This document shows positions 51,338 through 63,942 of a DNA stretch of 64,000 nucleotides, piece after piece. Numbering within the stretch: position 1 is the first letter of the stretch; every line of letters starts with the position of its first letter. The stretch comes from Cunninghamella blakesleeana (taxonomy: Eukaryota > Mucoromycota > Mucoromycetes > Mucorales > Cunninghamellaceae), in NCBI GenBank assembly GCA_017871115.1, contig JAFCIZ010000005.1, positions 434,001 through 498,000 of the forward strand. The letters run 5' to 3'. The position numbers and the translations under genes were made by a program. Below the pieces are notes generated by a model. It was not told the DNA's origin. It did not search any database and saw nothing but the letters and a program-made list of their open reading frames with translations.

Positions 51338-53765
51338 ATGTCTACCTCTAATAATCAAGATGTTCTTACTCAAACTAACAACAATATTCAGAGTAAATAC
51401 CTATTAAACAACGATGTTGACACTTCTCCTGATGTATTTCTTGCCATAAAATTATCAGACTATTTAGAAAAAGGCCAACCTCCTCCTGTACCACCTCATG
51501 CTACTAATATAGATTCGACTCAGTCAATACCTCAACTTCAGGATAATAAAGCAACTACTACAGCTACTAATAATGATTCGGATGCTTTATCCTTATTATG
51601 GTAAGTACATGGAAATAATACAATAAATATAAAAAAGAGGGATATAAGAAAAAGAAAGTAATCATAAGAGATATACATATGTAAATATTTATATATTTTA
51701 CATATTTATAAAAGGGTCCTTTTTATTACTTTTTTTTTTTTTTTTAAAAAAAAAAAAAACTCTATTAAGGGGAATTAGACATTATTTATGTGGGGTGGAA
51801 TATATACAAATATATACAAATATAATTATTCATATTTTTATAATTTATAATTTATATATATATATATACATACATACTTATGTATACAGGTTGCCGGCAC
51901 ATAAACATCCTGAAATTGCACCAAGTGAATTTGCTAAATGGATTGAAAATAATGGATCAGCTAATGTTGCCCGAAAAACATCATTAAGACGAAAATCATC
52001 TGTTCTTTCTCAAACTCATTCTATCAATGATGAAAATAATAATCATGGCCATGATAATAAAGAAGATATAGTTCCCCCATTACCTACTTCATCCAAATCA
52101 TCTCCTTTAATAGACGAAGGTAAAAAAAAAAAATGGAACAAGTGATTAAATAAATTAAAAACCTTATGTAATACAAACTTAATTTTTTTTTTCCCTTCTA
52201 ACTTTTCTTTTTATGTAGGTAACTCGTTAGAATTTGATCGTAATTCTCCTACTCAAGATACTTCTCGAGTTTTAGCGCCAAGAGGAAACCGATCATTACT
52301 TCGACGTTCAGCATTTTCTGCTCGTGGTAGAGGTAGTAAAAAATTAGGTAGTAATAGTAGTATTAGCCGACATGGCATTCATGAAAAACATCAATCACTC
52401 GAATCCGTCCCTGAAAATAATACCCAAAACATAGCAAATGGGTCATCATCACCACCATCTTCACCTATGAAACATAATAATATTAGACATATGGAGCCTG
52501 TGAAATTATATGATCAGCCTGTTAGTATAAGTGAATGGATTGATTTAGGAAGTGCTAGTTTGGATTCGGATTTTTCCCAACAAGGTATACTTTCTAGAGT
52601 ACAAGATGCAGAATCACAAATTATATCACAACTTATGGAAGATAATAATAATACTAATAGTAATGACGATAGTATAACTTTTAATAATCAATCTCATTCG
52701 ATACCCTCTACATTACCTACATCATTCAATAATAATAACAATAACAATAAACCAGAACAATTACTACCATCTATAAATGAACCAAAAGACATATCATCCC
52801 ATATATCAGATAATCATTCAGGATCTATCAAATCAACTCCTACTACTACTACTACTACTACTTCTTCGCCACCACCACCATCATCAACAGCAACATTAGC
52901 ACCCCCATCAAAGTTAAATCATAAAAAAAGTAAAGAAAAAATTCAAAGGGCTTCATCGGAAAGGTTACATGTAAAAGAAAAAAAATCACAATCATGGTTT
53001 AATAATATATTTAATAGTAATAGTAATAATAACAACAACCATGGAAGTGAGAAAGAAAAGAAAAAAAATTCAAGAAAAGTAGAAGATGAAAGATATGCAC
53101 AACAACAGCAACATGAAAGTAAACAATATGATCATTTACCTTCCAATGTTACAAAGAAATCAGGACTTGGGTCATTGTTTTCTCGTAGTAAATCTGAACA
53201 TAAAAATAAGACACAAAAAGGACAGCCGCACGTGATCCCAACTGGTAAGGACAAAAAGCATCATTTACTACAACAACATCAGCAAGAATTGAATGGCGGC
53301 AATGGATTATTATTACAATATAATAGTCACCGATTACCTATTAATGTAGAAAGATCAATTTATCGTATGTCACATTTTAAGTTGGCTGATACTCGTCGTC
53401 CTTTGCATCATCAAGTTGTTATATCTAATTTTATGTTTTGGTATCTTTCCATCATTAATCAACAACAGCAGAAACAGCATCAGCAAACAGATGGTCAAAT
53501 AAATAATGCTCCTTCCAATCAAAACACTAATAATAATAATCCTACCATTTTAAAAAAATCATCACAACAACAACCTTCTTCCTTATCTTCGCCCTCAACA
53601 ACAACGGCAACCGCTAATGGTACAGCATTAAACCCCAAGTTACATGCCCATTTTGATGAAACATCCAAAGGACCGAAGACTGGACAAATCGGAATACCTA
53701 AACAACGACAACCTACTCCAGCCAACCATAACCCTGTATCACTTTCTAATAGTGTAACCTCACAC

Positions 53766-53810
<45 letters not shown>

Positions 53811-53891
53811 CATAATAATAATCAAAAAGATAAAAATCACATTGACGATGAAGAAGATGATGTGCCTTTAAGTTATTATAAACAAGGATAA
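51338..53891 (+). CDS. ZDS1: Zds1/Zds2-family regulator
   Basis: Zds proteins bind the PP2A regulatory subunit Cdc55 and influence mitotic exit and polarity. Three exons (51338-51600, 51890-52119, 52219-53891) give 721 residues. The conserved N-terminal block reads LSLLWLPAHKHPEIAPSEFA, spanning the first intron, followed by SLRRKSSVLSQ. The C-terminal Zds_C domain (about residues 555-600) reads LPINVERSIYRMSHFKLADT and RRPLHHQVVISNFMFWYLSI. The remainder is low complexity with poly-Asn, poly-Thr and Lys-rich runs, ending in a pure Asn tract encoded by (AAT)n at 53766-53810 and an acidic tail. The family call rests on those two blocks. Confidence 0.78.
53766..53810 (+). repeat. (AAT)n trinucleotide repeat coding for poly-Asn
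   Basis: Fifteen AAT units in frame near the 3' end of the Zds1-like gene, coding for a pure asparagine run that continues past a His codon. Length variation between strains is expected. Confidence 0.9.
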
Positions 53892-53999
53892 AAATATAAT
53901 ATCTCATTCATTCATTCATTCATTCATTAATTCTTTATTAATTTATTTATTTTTATTTAATATATATCTATTTTTAATTTTTTCTCTCTCTCTCTCTAT

Positions 54000-54039
<40 letters not shown>

Positions 54040-54917
54040 AATAATAAAAAAAAAAGTAAGCGATATATACGTTTAATTTTTTTATTTACTTAATAAGAAA
54101 AAAATGACATAATTAAAAAATGATATATATATAAATTAAGATTATATATGTTTAATTAATACTTGCTTTCAAACGTATATAAAAACGTTTTCTTGGATTT
54201 CTTTTCCATCGAACGACCATTTTATCTCCATGTAATAATTAAAAGAGAAAATAGGAAATTAATAATAATAATGCGTAAACAGTCATTAAATATATAGTCT
54301 AGTGCTAAAATATCTATTATTTTATGCTAAATGGTTTATTATTTTATTTTTAAATTTGAAACAAATAAATATGAAAAAGGATCTACCAGTAATTGGTTTC
54401 TAAGTAATAAAGATTACATTTTTATTTCAAGTCAGCTTTTTTGGTGGCCAACTGAGTTCTATAAGAATTTACAAAAAGGGGAGAAGGTAAATTTTTATTT
54501 GTTTGCAAATTTTTTTAATTTTAAATTCTTCTCTTTTTCTCTTTTTCCCTCTCTCTCTCTCTCTCTCTTTTACTTTATTATTGTTACCTATTGTTATTTT
54601 ATTGTTTTACCTTTTGCCTTTTTTCTGGTTTTATTATTATTATTTTTAAATAATAACTTGACTATTTTTTATTCTATATATATATATATTATTCTTCTTA
54701 TATAAAGTTTGCTTTTTCCCTTCCGCCGTTCTTTTAGTACTAACTTTATTTGCAATTCACTATTAAAGCATTCCATTACTTATTATAACATCATTTATAC
54801 CATAGCCATTATTATATATTTATATTTAGATAAAGCCAAAAACTAAAAAAAAAAAAAACAATATACCTTTCTTTTCTTTCTTTTCAACTTTTTTAACAAC
54901 CATAAATCTAATTAGTG
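53892..54917. other. Intergenic region with orphan coding-like segment
   Basis: About 1 kb between the Zds1-like and PPZ genes. It starts with an (ATTC)n tract near 53905 and an uninterrupted run of 36 T at 54003-54038. A protein-like open segment lies at 54331-54486 and ends in a good GTAAAT donor, but no partner exon is recognised. Another short coding-like stretch lies on the minus strand at about 54163-54236. The last 150 bp are the PPZ leader. Confidence 0.4.
54003..54038. repeat. Poly-T tract (36 nt)
   Basis: Uninterrupted run of 36 thymines downstream of the Zds1-like gene, following a CT-rich patch. Confidence 0.9.
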
Positions 54918-55934
54918 ATGGGAAATCAATCTTCCAAGTCAAAGCATGGTCATCGTCAAAAAAGAAGTAATATGACAAAAAGTTTAAGTTGTCCACCACC
55001 GCCTAAAAAAACCTGGGAAGAAAAGGATAATTCATTATCATCATCATCATCATCATCGTCTTCGTCGTCGCCATCGTCACAACCATCATCATCGCCACCG
55101 CCACCACCTATAAAAAATAATAATAGAATAGAAGATATAGAAAAGGAAGATAATCATATGAAAAAACATCAATCCCTACCTATTGTTATTCCACCATCAT
55201 CATCATCAACTTCGTCTACTAATGATAATACTTCTGACGATATGTCTTCCTCTTCATTCCCATCTACACCAACTATTATGGAACCCCCTTTAAATAATAA
55301 CGCTAATAACAATAACAACAACAATAGTAGTAATAATAAAGAAAATGAATATGAAGGAAAGCATTTTATGATATCACCTAATAAATTATTTACACGTCTT
55401 CAACATCATTCTCAACAACAAGAAAAAGAAAAAAAAGAAAAAAAAGATAGCCATTCATATCAAAATACTATTCAAGAAAAACAGCATCCGCCTCTCCCTT
55501 TAAATAATAAAAAGAACTTGGCGGTACCTTATAAAGAAAATAATAACCAGCATTCCCCTTCTCTTCATCATAATAAAAATAAAAGTCATCCCCATCATAA
55601 TAAAAATCATCATCATCACACACCTGTAAAAAAAACAAACAATAACAACAATACTCATTCTAATCATAAACGAAATACATCTATTGCTTCCACTATCTCA
55701 TCTACTTATACACCTATTGATGATTATATTGAACGATTATTATCTGCTGGTTATGGAAAGGTGAAAGCTACTCAAAAACTATGTTTAAATGCTATGGAAA
55801 TTGATACCATTTGTCATGCTGCAATGGAAATCTTTTTACAACAGCCTGTAAGTAAAATTAATTAAATAGATATATAGGATTATATAAGAAATATAAAGTG
55901 CGGAGAATGAGGAAAAAGGTTATGGAGAAACTAC

Positions 55935-55968
<34 letters not shown>

Positions 55969-57189
55969 GGGCGGGTATTTAAATTGATACATATATTATT
56001 TGTTATTTATTAAAAAAAAAATAAAATAAAATAAAATTAGATAAAGTTATGATAAAAAAAAAAAAAAATTCATCTCTTCTTTTACTCATTCTTTTACTTT
56101 TATTAAATGATAATCTATATCTATATACTTTTATATATATAGTCACTTTTAGAACTATCTCCACCTGTCAAAATTGTCGGAGATACTCATGGCCAATTTT
56201 CAGATTTGATACGATTATTTCAAATGTCTGGTTATCCACCATCAAGTAACTATCTCTTTTTAGGCGATTATGTCGATCGTGGGAAACAAAGTTTGGAAAC
56301 CATGTTATTATTATTATGTTATAAAATCAAATATCCTGAAACGTTTTTTTTATTACGCGGAAATCATGAAAATCAAAATGTAACCAAAGGTATGTTGAAA
56401 ATTTTTTTATTTAATTTATATCACGTGTATTGAAAACAAAAATGATCTTATGATTTCCTTTTATATTCACTTCTCTATTTTTCTTCATCTATTTATTAGT
56501 TTATGGATTTTATGATGAATGTAAAAGAAGGTTAAATGTTAGAATCTGGAAATCATTTATTAATGTCTTCAACACGTTGCCTATTGCAGCTTTAGTAGGG
56601 GATAAAATATTTTGTGTCCACGGAGGCCTATCGCCTAGTTTAAAAAGTATGGATGATATACGACAAATCCAACGCCCTACTGATGTACCTGAATATGGCT
56701 TATTAAACGATTTGCTATGGTCGGACCCAACGGAAGAAACCGCTCATTGGACAGAAAGTGATCGTGGTGTCAGTTATTGCTTTGGTAAACAAGTCATCAA
56801 TGAGTTTTTGGCTGCATTTGATTTAGATTTAATATGTCGAGCTCATATGGTGGTAGAAGATGGGTATGAGTTTTTTAATGAACGTACATTGGTTACCGTG
56901 TTTTCGGCACCTAATTATTGTGGTGAATTTGATAATCTTGGTGCTGTTTTAAGTGTGGATCGAAATCTCATGTGTAGTTTCCAATTATTAACGCCAGCAA
57001 ATCATCCCTTATGCAAACGTCAAAGTAAATAATAAAAAAGAAAGTAAATACTCCTATTTTTATACAAGTGTATAGACTCACCCTTTTTTATTTTTTTTTC
57101 ATTCTCTATTAGTACAACGAACAATCTCTCACAAGGAAAACAGCGATAATGAAAAAGATGAATTAATAACAACTACCATTCAAGAATAA
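54918..57189 (+). CDS. PPZ1: PPZ-type serine/threonine protein phosphatase
   Basis: Fungal-specific PP1-like phosphatase that in yeast controls cation homeostasis and cell-wall integrity. Four exons (54918-55847, 56143-56389, 56500-57024, 57113-57189) give 592 residues. It begins [11 protein letters not shown], a myristoylation-type start as in PPZ1, then a Ser/Pro/Asn/His-rich regulatory half of about 270 residues. The catalytic domain starts at [20 protein letters not shown]. Metal and phosphate residues are present in [37 protein letters not shown] and [12 protein letters not shown]. Two positions differ from usual PP1/PPZ: GDTHGQ instead of GDxHGQ with V or I, and [10 protein letters not shown] instead of GNHECANVTR. 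The tail is short and charged. The regulatory half is disordered. Confidence 0.9.
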
Positions 57190-58325
57190 AAATAATATAT
57201 TTTTATTTTATATATCATTTTACTTTTATACACTTTCTTATTATTACTCTTTACTTATTTACCAATTTATTTGATTCTCTCTCTTTTTTTTTTTTTAATA
57301 TTTTTTTTTTATATTTTTAAATTAAATACCCCCAATTTTATTTTTATTTTCAAAAAAAAAAAAAAAAAATAGAATAAAATAATACAAAAAAAAAAACATT
57401 AAAACTTTCATTTATTATATTAATATTGACAGTTTTAAAGGGTGATCGTAAAAAGGAAAAGGAAAAGTGTGATGATGATCAATTATTAATAATCACCTTA
57501 TTCTTGTCAATATTCTTTTTTTTTTTTTAAAAAAAAAAAAAACACATTTCACAAAATGGAAACTCAATTATGCTTAAAAAGATCTGAGTTTTCTTTATCT
57601 ATCTATCCCCCTTACATTTGTAAAAAAAAAAAAAGATCATGGTTTAATAAAGAACATATATATATATAAATTTATGAAGCAAATACATTGAATGATAGTT
57701 TGCATAACACATATTTTTTTGCACTCAGCCACAGTTTTTGATTTTAGTACTTTATCAAGAATTATATATATGTATGATGATGTTTTTTTTTTTGAAAAAA
57801 AAAGAACTGGAATGAATAAATCAACGATCAATGTTTATGTTTTTGCCATTTTGTCATATTATTTTTTTCCGAGAATATAAATGAATGATATATATACATA
57901 TTATAAATAAATGATTGACTATGATATATATATAAAATAAGATGACATTAAAGCGCACGGTAATTACTAAAAAAAGGAAATGATCTACCATTCTTTTTGA
58001 TTTGTATGGAAGAGAACTGAGATATCTTTTTTTTTTTTCGCTTTTATCTACGCGCGATAAAATATATATTGGGGTAATAATATTTATAAAAAAATATAGG
58101 AGAGGGAGTGAGAGTGAAAAAAAAAAAAAAATCATAAATATGATGATACGTAAATATACTTTTTTTTCATATATATATATATAATGAATTACTCTAGTTT
58201 TTTTTACGTAAAAAAAAAAACTTTTTTAAAAAAGACGGAGGATTAGTCTTTTTTTCTTCCAAGGAGATATAAAAAGAAATCTCATAGAAGAATAATATCT
58301 AGTGTTCCTTTCCTTCCCCTTCTAC

Positions 58326-58365
<40 letters not shown>

Positions 58366-59215
58366 AGTCCCCTTTCTTTTTATCTTTCTCTCTCGCAGTC
58401 TCTTTCATCCTCCTTAAAATAATAATTGTAATAATAATATTAATAATGATAATAATATTGATAGCAATAATAATAATAACAATAAATCATATCATTATAT
58501 TCTATTTGCTTTTTTTTATTATATATATTAAAAAAAGATTGATCATCAAAATGTATGTGTTGTTAATTTATGTAATGAATTATCATCATCATCTAGATAA
58601 ATGTAAATCATTATGCGTATTTTCACTCTCCGCGTACATCAAATGTTGATTATAAAATAAATAAAAAGTAACCATAGTAATAATAATAAAATGAAATGGA
58701 ATGAACAAGTACTAATTTTTTATTTTATAATGAACTCATAATCAACTATATTCTATATATATTTGCAATTACCGTATTAAAATTAACGTTATATATAAAA
58801 TAATAATAAAATAAAAATAAAAAAAACCTTTTCGCCTCCTTAATTTTTTTTTTCTATGCTTTCTCTCTTTCTCACTTTTTTTATATATAAAAGTTTATTT
58901 TTTTTTTTTTTTTTTTGACAAATGGGGATATCACGGAGGTCGGTAATCCGATACCTATATATATATTTCTGAAAAAAAAAAAAAAAAATTCATTTGAAAT
59001 ATAAAGTCCATTTCATTCATTTTTTTGTTTAAAATAAATTATATATAAAAAAAAATATTCATTTCTTTTTCTTTTCTTTTTTTTTCTAAATTAAAAAAAA
59101 AAAAAAATAATCTTTCTTTTTTTTTTCCATTTCTTTTTCTTTTCTTTTATTTCTCCCTCTCTCTCTCTATATATTGTATAATTTTTATATAAATCTATAA
59201 CAAATAAACACTAAT
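57190..59215. other. AT-rich intergenic region, with (TA)n tracts
   Basis: About 2 kb without a gene. Short poly-A and poly-T blocks, (TA)n tracts (for example 58331-58362) and CT-rich leader sequence before the C2H2 gene. A GC-richer block at about 58915-58955 stands out and is listed separately. No coding or RNA gene recognised. Confidence 0.55.
58940..58951. promoter_or_regulatory. Palindromic TCGGTAATCCGA element
   Basis: A palindromic pair of CGG half-sites with 4-bp spacing (CGG-N4-CCG) inside a GC-richer block in otherwise very AT-rich DNA, 265-276 bp upstream of the C2H2 start. The form fits a binding site for a dimeric Zn2Cys6 factor. A TATA-like TTATATATAAAAG lies just before the block near 58880-58893. 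Confidence 0.35.
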
Positions 59216-60265
59216 ATGCTTCACCATATGAATGAACCACGTATGATTATGATGAATCAATTATCATTAGATAAAACCTATCAATCAAACCATTATGCAA
59301 CCAACACCTCTACATCATCGTCATCGTCACCTTTAGTTTCTCCAGTGTCTTCTTCTTCTTCATCTACTAGCTACTTTAATAGTTATAATATAGGCCAACC
59401 TCTTCCACCATTACCATCTATGCATGATCATCCTTGTTCTTCACCTATTTCTCCATCTATTTCTCCATCTTTAATGAATGATGATTTATCAAGTTTGCCA
59501 GAAAATGCCAATGAATTTCAAGTTTATTATCATCCAAATTCATCTTGTTTATCTTCTTCAGCAATCATTCCTTCTTCACCAACAGACTCATTTTCATCTA
59601 TTCAACCTCAACATCACCATCATCCTCATCAATTTCAAAATAAAATCATTCATCCAATGTTTGATTATAATCATCATTACCACTCATCATCTCCTCCATC
59701 GCCTATATTGAGACATGATTCTATTTCATCCACTTCATCTACCATTAGTTCAACTTCTTCGTTATCATCTAATAATTATCGTCACCACCACCACAATCAT
59801 CATCATCATTATCAGCAGCAGCAGCAGCAGCATCATCATCATCAGGAATTAATAGATCCAACCAATCAATTTATTTTTAAAGATGATACTATTGAATCGT
59901 TAACAGGCATGCCTCCAGCTTATCAACATTATTTAAAACAATACCAACAAAAGTTGAAATCCTTGAATCATCAAAAAAAGGATCAGCAGCAATCGCAACC
60001 ACAACCTTGTTCTGCTGTAGAACTTAATGCTGATCGTCCTTATTCATGTATGGCGTGCCAAAAATCCTTTGCAAGAAAACATGATTTACAAAGACATACA
60101 AGGGTTCATACTGGGGTAAAACCATATATTTGCTTATGTTGTAAAAAGGCCTTTGCTCGTACCGATGCTTTGAAACGTCATTTAAGAATGGAAGATGTTT
60201 GTCGTTTTAGTCCTGATATTCAGCGTTTAAAAAATACTGGCAAAAGAAGATACAGAAATCTTTAA
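59216..60265 (+). CDS. C2H2 zinc-finger transcription factor
   Basis: Single-exon gene of 349 residues. The first 270 residues are low complexity: Ser-rich runs, His-rich tracts and a Gln run, typical of a fungal activation region. Two classical fingers close the protein. Finger 1 runs from about residue 277: YSCMACQKSFARKHDLQRHT; finger 2 is YICLCCKKAFARTDALKRHL. The linker between them is RVHTGVKP, close to TGEKP. The second finger ends HLRMEDVC, a CCHC-like variant seen in some fungal regulators. The tail is basic (GKRRYRNL). It should bind DNA in the nucleus; the subfamily is uncertain. Confidence 0.88.
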   Translation: MLHHMNEPRMIMMNQLSLDKTYQSNHYATNTSTSSSSSPLVSPVSSSSSSTSYFNSYNIGQPLPPLPSMHDHPCSSPISPSISPSLMNDDLSSLPENANEFQVYYHPNSSCLSSSAIIPSSPTDSFSSIQPQHHHHPHQFQNKIIHPMFDYNHHYHSSSPPSPILRHDSISSTSSTISSTSSLSSNNYRHHHHNHHHHYQQQQQQHHHHQELIDPTNQFIFKDDTIESLTGMPPAYQHYLKQYQQKLKSLNHQKKDQQQSQPQPCSAVELNADRPYSCMACQKSFARKHDLQRHTRVHTGVKPYICLCCKKAFARTDALKRHLRMEDVCRFSPDIQRLKNTGKRRYRNL

Positions 60266-61132
60266 ACTTTTTTATTATTACTATAATATGCAAATCAATC
60301 TATTCTATATATTATTATTAATAATCATAATAACAATAATAACAATAATAATATAATAGATATGTTAGACATTTTTTGAAATTTTTTTTTTTTTTTTATT
60401 CTAATTCCTTCTCTCAGTTTAATCATTTTTATTTTTTCTTCTTTTTTATGATTTATTCTCATTATTATTTTATGCCTTTTATATTATTATTATTATTCAT
60501 TATTCATTATCATACATATACATTATTCCATATTACGTTTTTATTTTTTAATAATACTTTATACACTTTATTTATTTTTATTTTTTTTGTATAATCTTTT
60601 TTTTTTTTTAATTCATGTTTCTATTCTTTTTATGTTTTTTTTTTTTTTTCTTTATTTTTTTTCACACTTATTTCATATATACATTTTATTTTATTTATTT
60701 TACCTCTTTGTTTGTTTATTTTTGACTAATAAAATTCCAAATTAAGCATTTACCATCCATTCATCCATCATTTTTTCTTATTTAAAAATACAAATTTCGG
60801 CGATAACTTTTTTTTGTCTTGTTGCATATGAAGATATGTATGTATATGGAGAGTGAAAAATAAAAAATAAAAAAAATTTATTGACAAATAAAGTGCAACA
60901 TATTTCTTCTTTTCCCCCTTTTTTTTTAAAAAAAAAATATAAAAAGCTGCATATAAAACATTTGATAAACTTGCAAACATATATTGTGTATTAAAATATG
61001 TATATATAAAAAAATAAAATGAATATATATATGTGTGTAGTTAAGGGGAGTGTATGTGAGAGAGAAAAAAAAGAAAAAAAGTTGCTAAAAAAGTAAAAGT
61101 ATGTTCTTTTTTTTTTTTAGGAGTGTTGTCAT
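60266..61132. other. AT-rich convergent 3' spacer
   Basis: About 870 bp between the converging 3' ends of the C2H2 and cohesin genes. It holds poly-T/poly-A runs and ATAATA repeats. Nothing coding recognised. Confidence 0.55.
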
Positions 61133-62565
61133 TTAGAAAAGGGTAACTCGAATCAGTCCATATGGATGAGATTGTTCCAATTTAAGTTTATTTTTTTGTG
61201 CCAGTACTAAGTAGAAAATAAAGAGAACAGTAATATAATATAATATAATATAATATAATATGATATAATATAATATTAGAAAGTTTTTTTTTTTTTTTCT
61301 TTTCACTCTCCTTACATAAAAATATATATGATTTCCTTATTTTTTTTTATAACATGTGTCTATTATGTCATACTTTTACCTAATATATAGTTAAAAGCAA
61401 GTGCCACATCTGATCTTTTATTTTCCCCAATGGCTGAAAATAAAACTTCTTGAAATATAAATGCAGGTTGTTGATCACTTGTAAACAATTGAAGATAGCT
61501 AAAAATAAATCATGTATGCATTTCAATATCTATTGTTCTCTTTTGTTTTTTTACTTTTATTTTCATTCTCCTTTATTTTATTCTCAATAAATAAATTATA
61601 GTTCTTACGATAAAAAGTCTTTTAATTGAATGGTTAATGTATCAGGAAGAGTGTTGACTGGCTCTATGTTTACATCCATTTGTAATAGTTGGTCAATATC
61701 AAGTACTAGAATAAAAATAATAAGTAATCATTTTAAATAATCGAGTTATTTAGTATTTAAAAATGAAGAAATGGTGGTTTACTATTTTCAAATCTATTTG
61801 TATCAAAACTATCATGTATATAAGAAGATGATGAAGAAAAAGAATGTCGAAGATGATCCAAAATGGTCTCATTACTAACGGTCAGACGCTGGTCCTGTTC
61901 TTGTTGTTGTGAATGGTCTTGAGATGAAAAATGAAAACCTAACCTATTATCATCTTCTAGTGGAATATTGATGACACTAGGTGTTGTATGGCGACTTCCG
62001 CTACCGTTGCTATTCCTACGTGATTTGTTTCTTGATGCTAATGATGATGATTCACTACTTGTATTCATATCCATGATCATAGGTCCTTCCTGTTGTTGTT
62101 GATTCATATCCATTAATCCTCTTTCAATGCCTTCTTCAGTTATATGTCTAGGTACTACTGCATCTTCATATGGCTGTTGTTTAGCGTGTTTATATTTTTA
62201 TTTTTTAATATATATATAGTTAGTAGATAAATTCATATTTTATATTATCATTTTTAGTATATATATACAAGGTTTCTTACTGCTCCTAATTGGTTTACTA
62301 TTTGATTATCTACAAAAAAAAAGATATAATAAAATAGCATGTTATTATATCGTTAATAAATGATAAATGATATAAATAGTTTTTAGCTTACTTTGCCTGT
62401 GATTTTGAAAATGTTGTACAACAAAAGGGATATTGGATTGTACAGCTGGCTGCCTATAATGATTACGCCAATCTTCTAACTATATATATATAATAATAAT
62501 AATAGCAATATACAGATATAGAAATAAATGTAAACATTTATTTAAATCGTAATAGTTCTATATTT

Positions 62566-62603
<38 letters not shown>

Positions 62604-63406
62604 GTAAATTACCATCCTTTTTAATACAGATGTAGTCCTTGGTGGTGTTAAATGTCGATCAATTGGTTGAAAATCAGATATAGAATTATTTCTATTTACA
62701 ATAGCGGCTGTATTTAAATAATCTCGAGGAGAAAGGGTCATAGATTCTTGCTGATTAACCCAGTTTCGTAGTTTTTTTGGGGGCTGAGTATTATTGCCTT
62801 CTTCGTCATTTGAAGTTAAAGACATTTGAATTATTTGTGAATAATCATCTGATACAATTGAATTATGAGTTAAAGATTCATTAGCATTGTTCATAAACGA
62901 TGGAGACGGTTGACTAATATTAATATTATTGTTATTATTATCAGTATGATCAAGTCGATGTAATGTTATATGAATATTTTGTTCTTGTTGATGAATTGTA
63001 TCTTGAATTTGCCAATTGTTTGGAGGAGAAGATTCTGGGGGTGGTGGTAAATGAGGTGATATCATATTTTGTGTTATAATGTTTTGTTGAATACTATTAA
63101 GGTTGTTATTGTTTTCTTGTATCAAATTCGCTCGGCGCCTTTGGCGTAATAATGGTATATGCTATTGATGAAAAGTAAAAAAAAAAAAAAAAAAAAATAC
63201 AAATAAAAAGGCGTTTTATTCTTATTTTTATTATTCTTATTATTCTTATTACCAATGCTGGATTGGAAGTAGATGGGGTATTGATATTTTGGTTAAATGG
63301 ATCAAAAGGGAAATGAAATTCTTCGGATTGCATGCTAGGCCTACCATTAAACCAAAAATTAATGACAGAATAAAAAAAATTTTTATTATTGTGTTATTAT
63401 TATTAG

Positions 63407-63445
<39 letters not shown>

Positions 63446-63942
63446 ATACATATACATATACATATATATGGATTGTACCTAAAATATTTATTGTCCAACG
63501 TGTTTGAGTGTGCAATAGGATCAACCACAGGAATATTTGACTCACTAATATTGTTATTATCATTATAAGGAGATAAAGGATGATAGTAGTCATTATCAGA
63601 GATGGAATCAAAGGGCTCATTTGGAAAGGATGATGCTTCAATATAAATTGGTTCATTCATATTTACAATAGAGGATTGTCTGGTATTAGTTGTACTCTCT
63701 ATAGCTGTTTGTTGGTGTGACGTTATTGCATGTATGGTTCCATTTTCACCACTATAATTGTTGCTATTGTTTATAGTATACAGCTGAATATCATTATTAT
63801 TATTATTCTGATGATCGTAAGGCGATAAATTTTCATTATTTGAAAATAATCGTTCTGATAATTCATTAGAAATCATAAAATGATGAAGGTCACTGTTTAA
63901 AGTTGTTGTTAATGATGAATTAAAAACTTGTTGTTGAATAGT
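61133..63942 (-). CDS. Rad21/Rec8-type cohesin kleisin subunit (5' partial)
   Basis: Kleisins close the cohesin ring between the SMC heads. Nine exons are visible: 63479-63942, 63253-63340, 62613-63161, 62392-62479, 62281-62309, 61783-62173, 61609-61705, 61380-61498 and 61133-61206. They code for about 632 residues; the gene starts beyond the window's right edge. The C-terminal winged-helix domain reads TLTIQLKDFLSYLQLF, then FIFQEVLFSAIGENKRSDVA and LAFNYILVLAQKNKLKLEQS, ending HPYGLIRVTLF, the standard Rad21/Rec8 ending. The middle is Asn/Ser-rich and poorly conserved. The last exon is only 74 nt; without splicing, translation would stop at 61363. Mitotic Rad21 or meiotic Rec8 cannot be told without the N-terminus. 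Confidence 0.75.
61231..61276. repeat. (TAATA)n pentanucleotide repeat
   Basis: About nine copies of TAATA with one G substitution (TGATA), lying just upstream of the terminal exon inside the last intron of the cohesin gene. Confidence 0.85.

Noticed and set aside
61363..61380. Stop of the cohesin gene at 61363
   Set aside because: Splicing at 61380 to 61206 restores the conserved kleisin ending in frame, so this stop lies in an intron.
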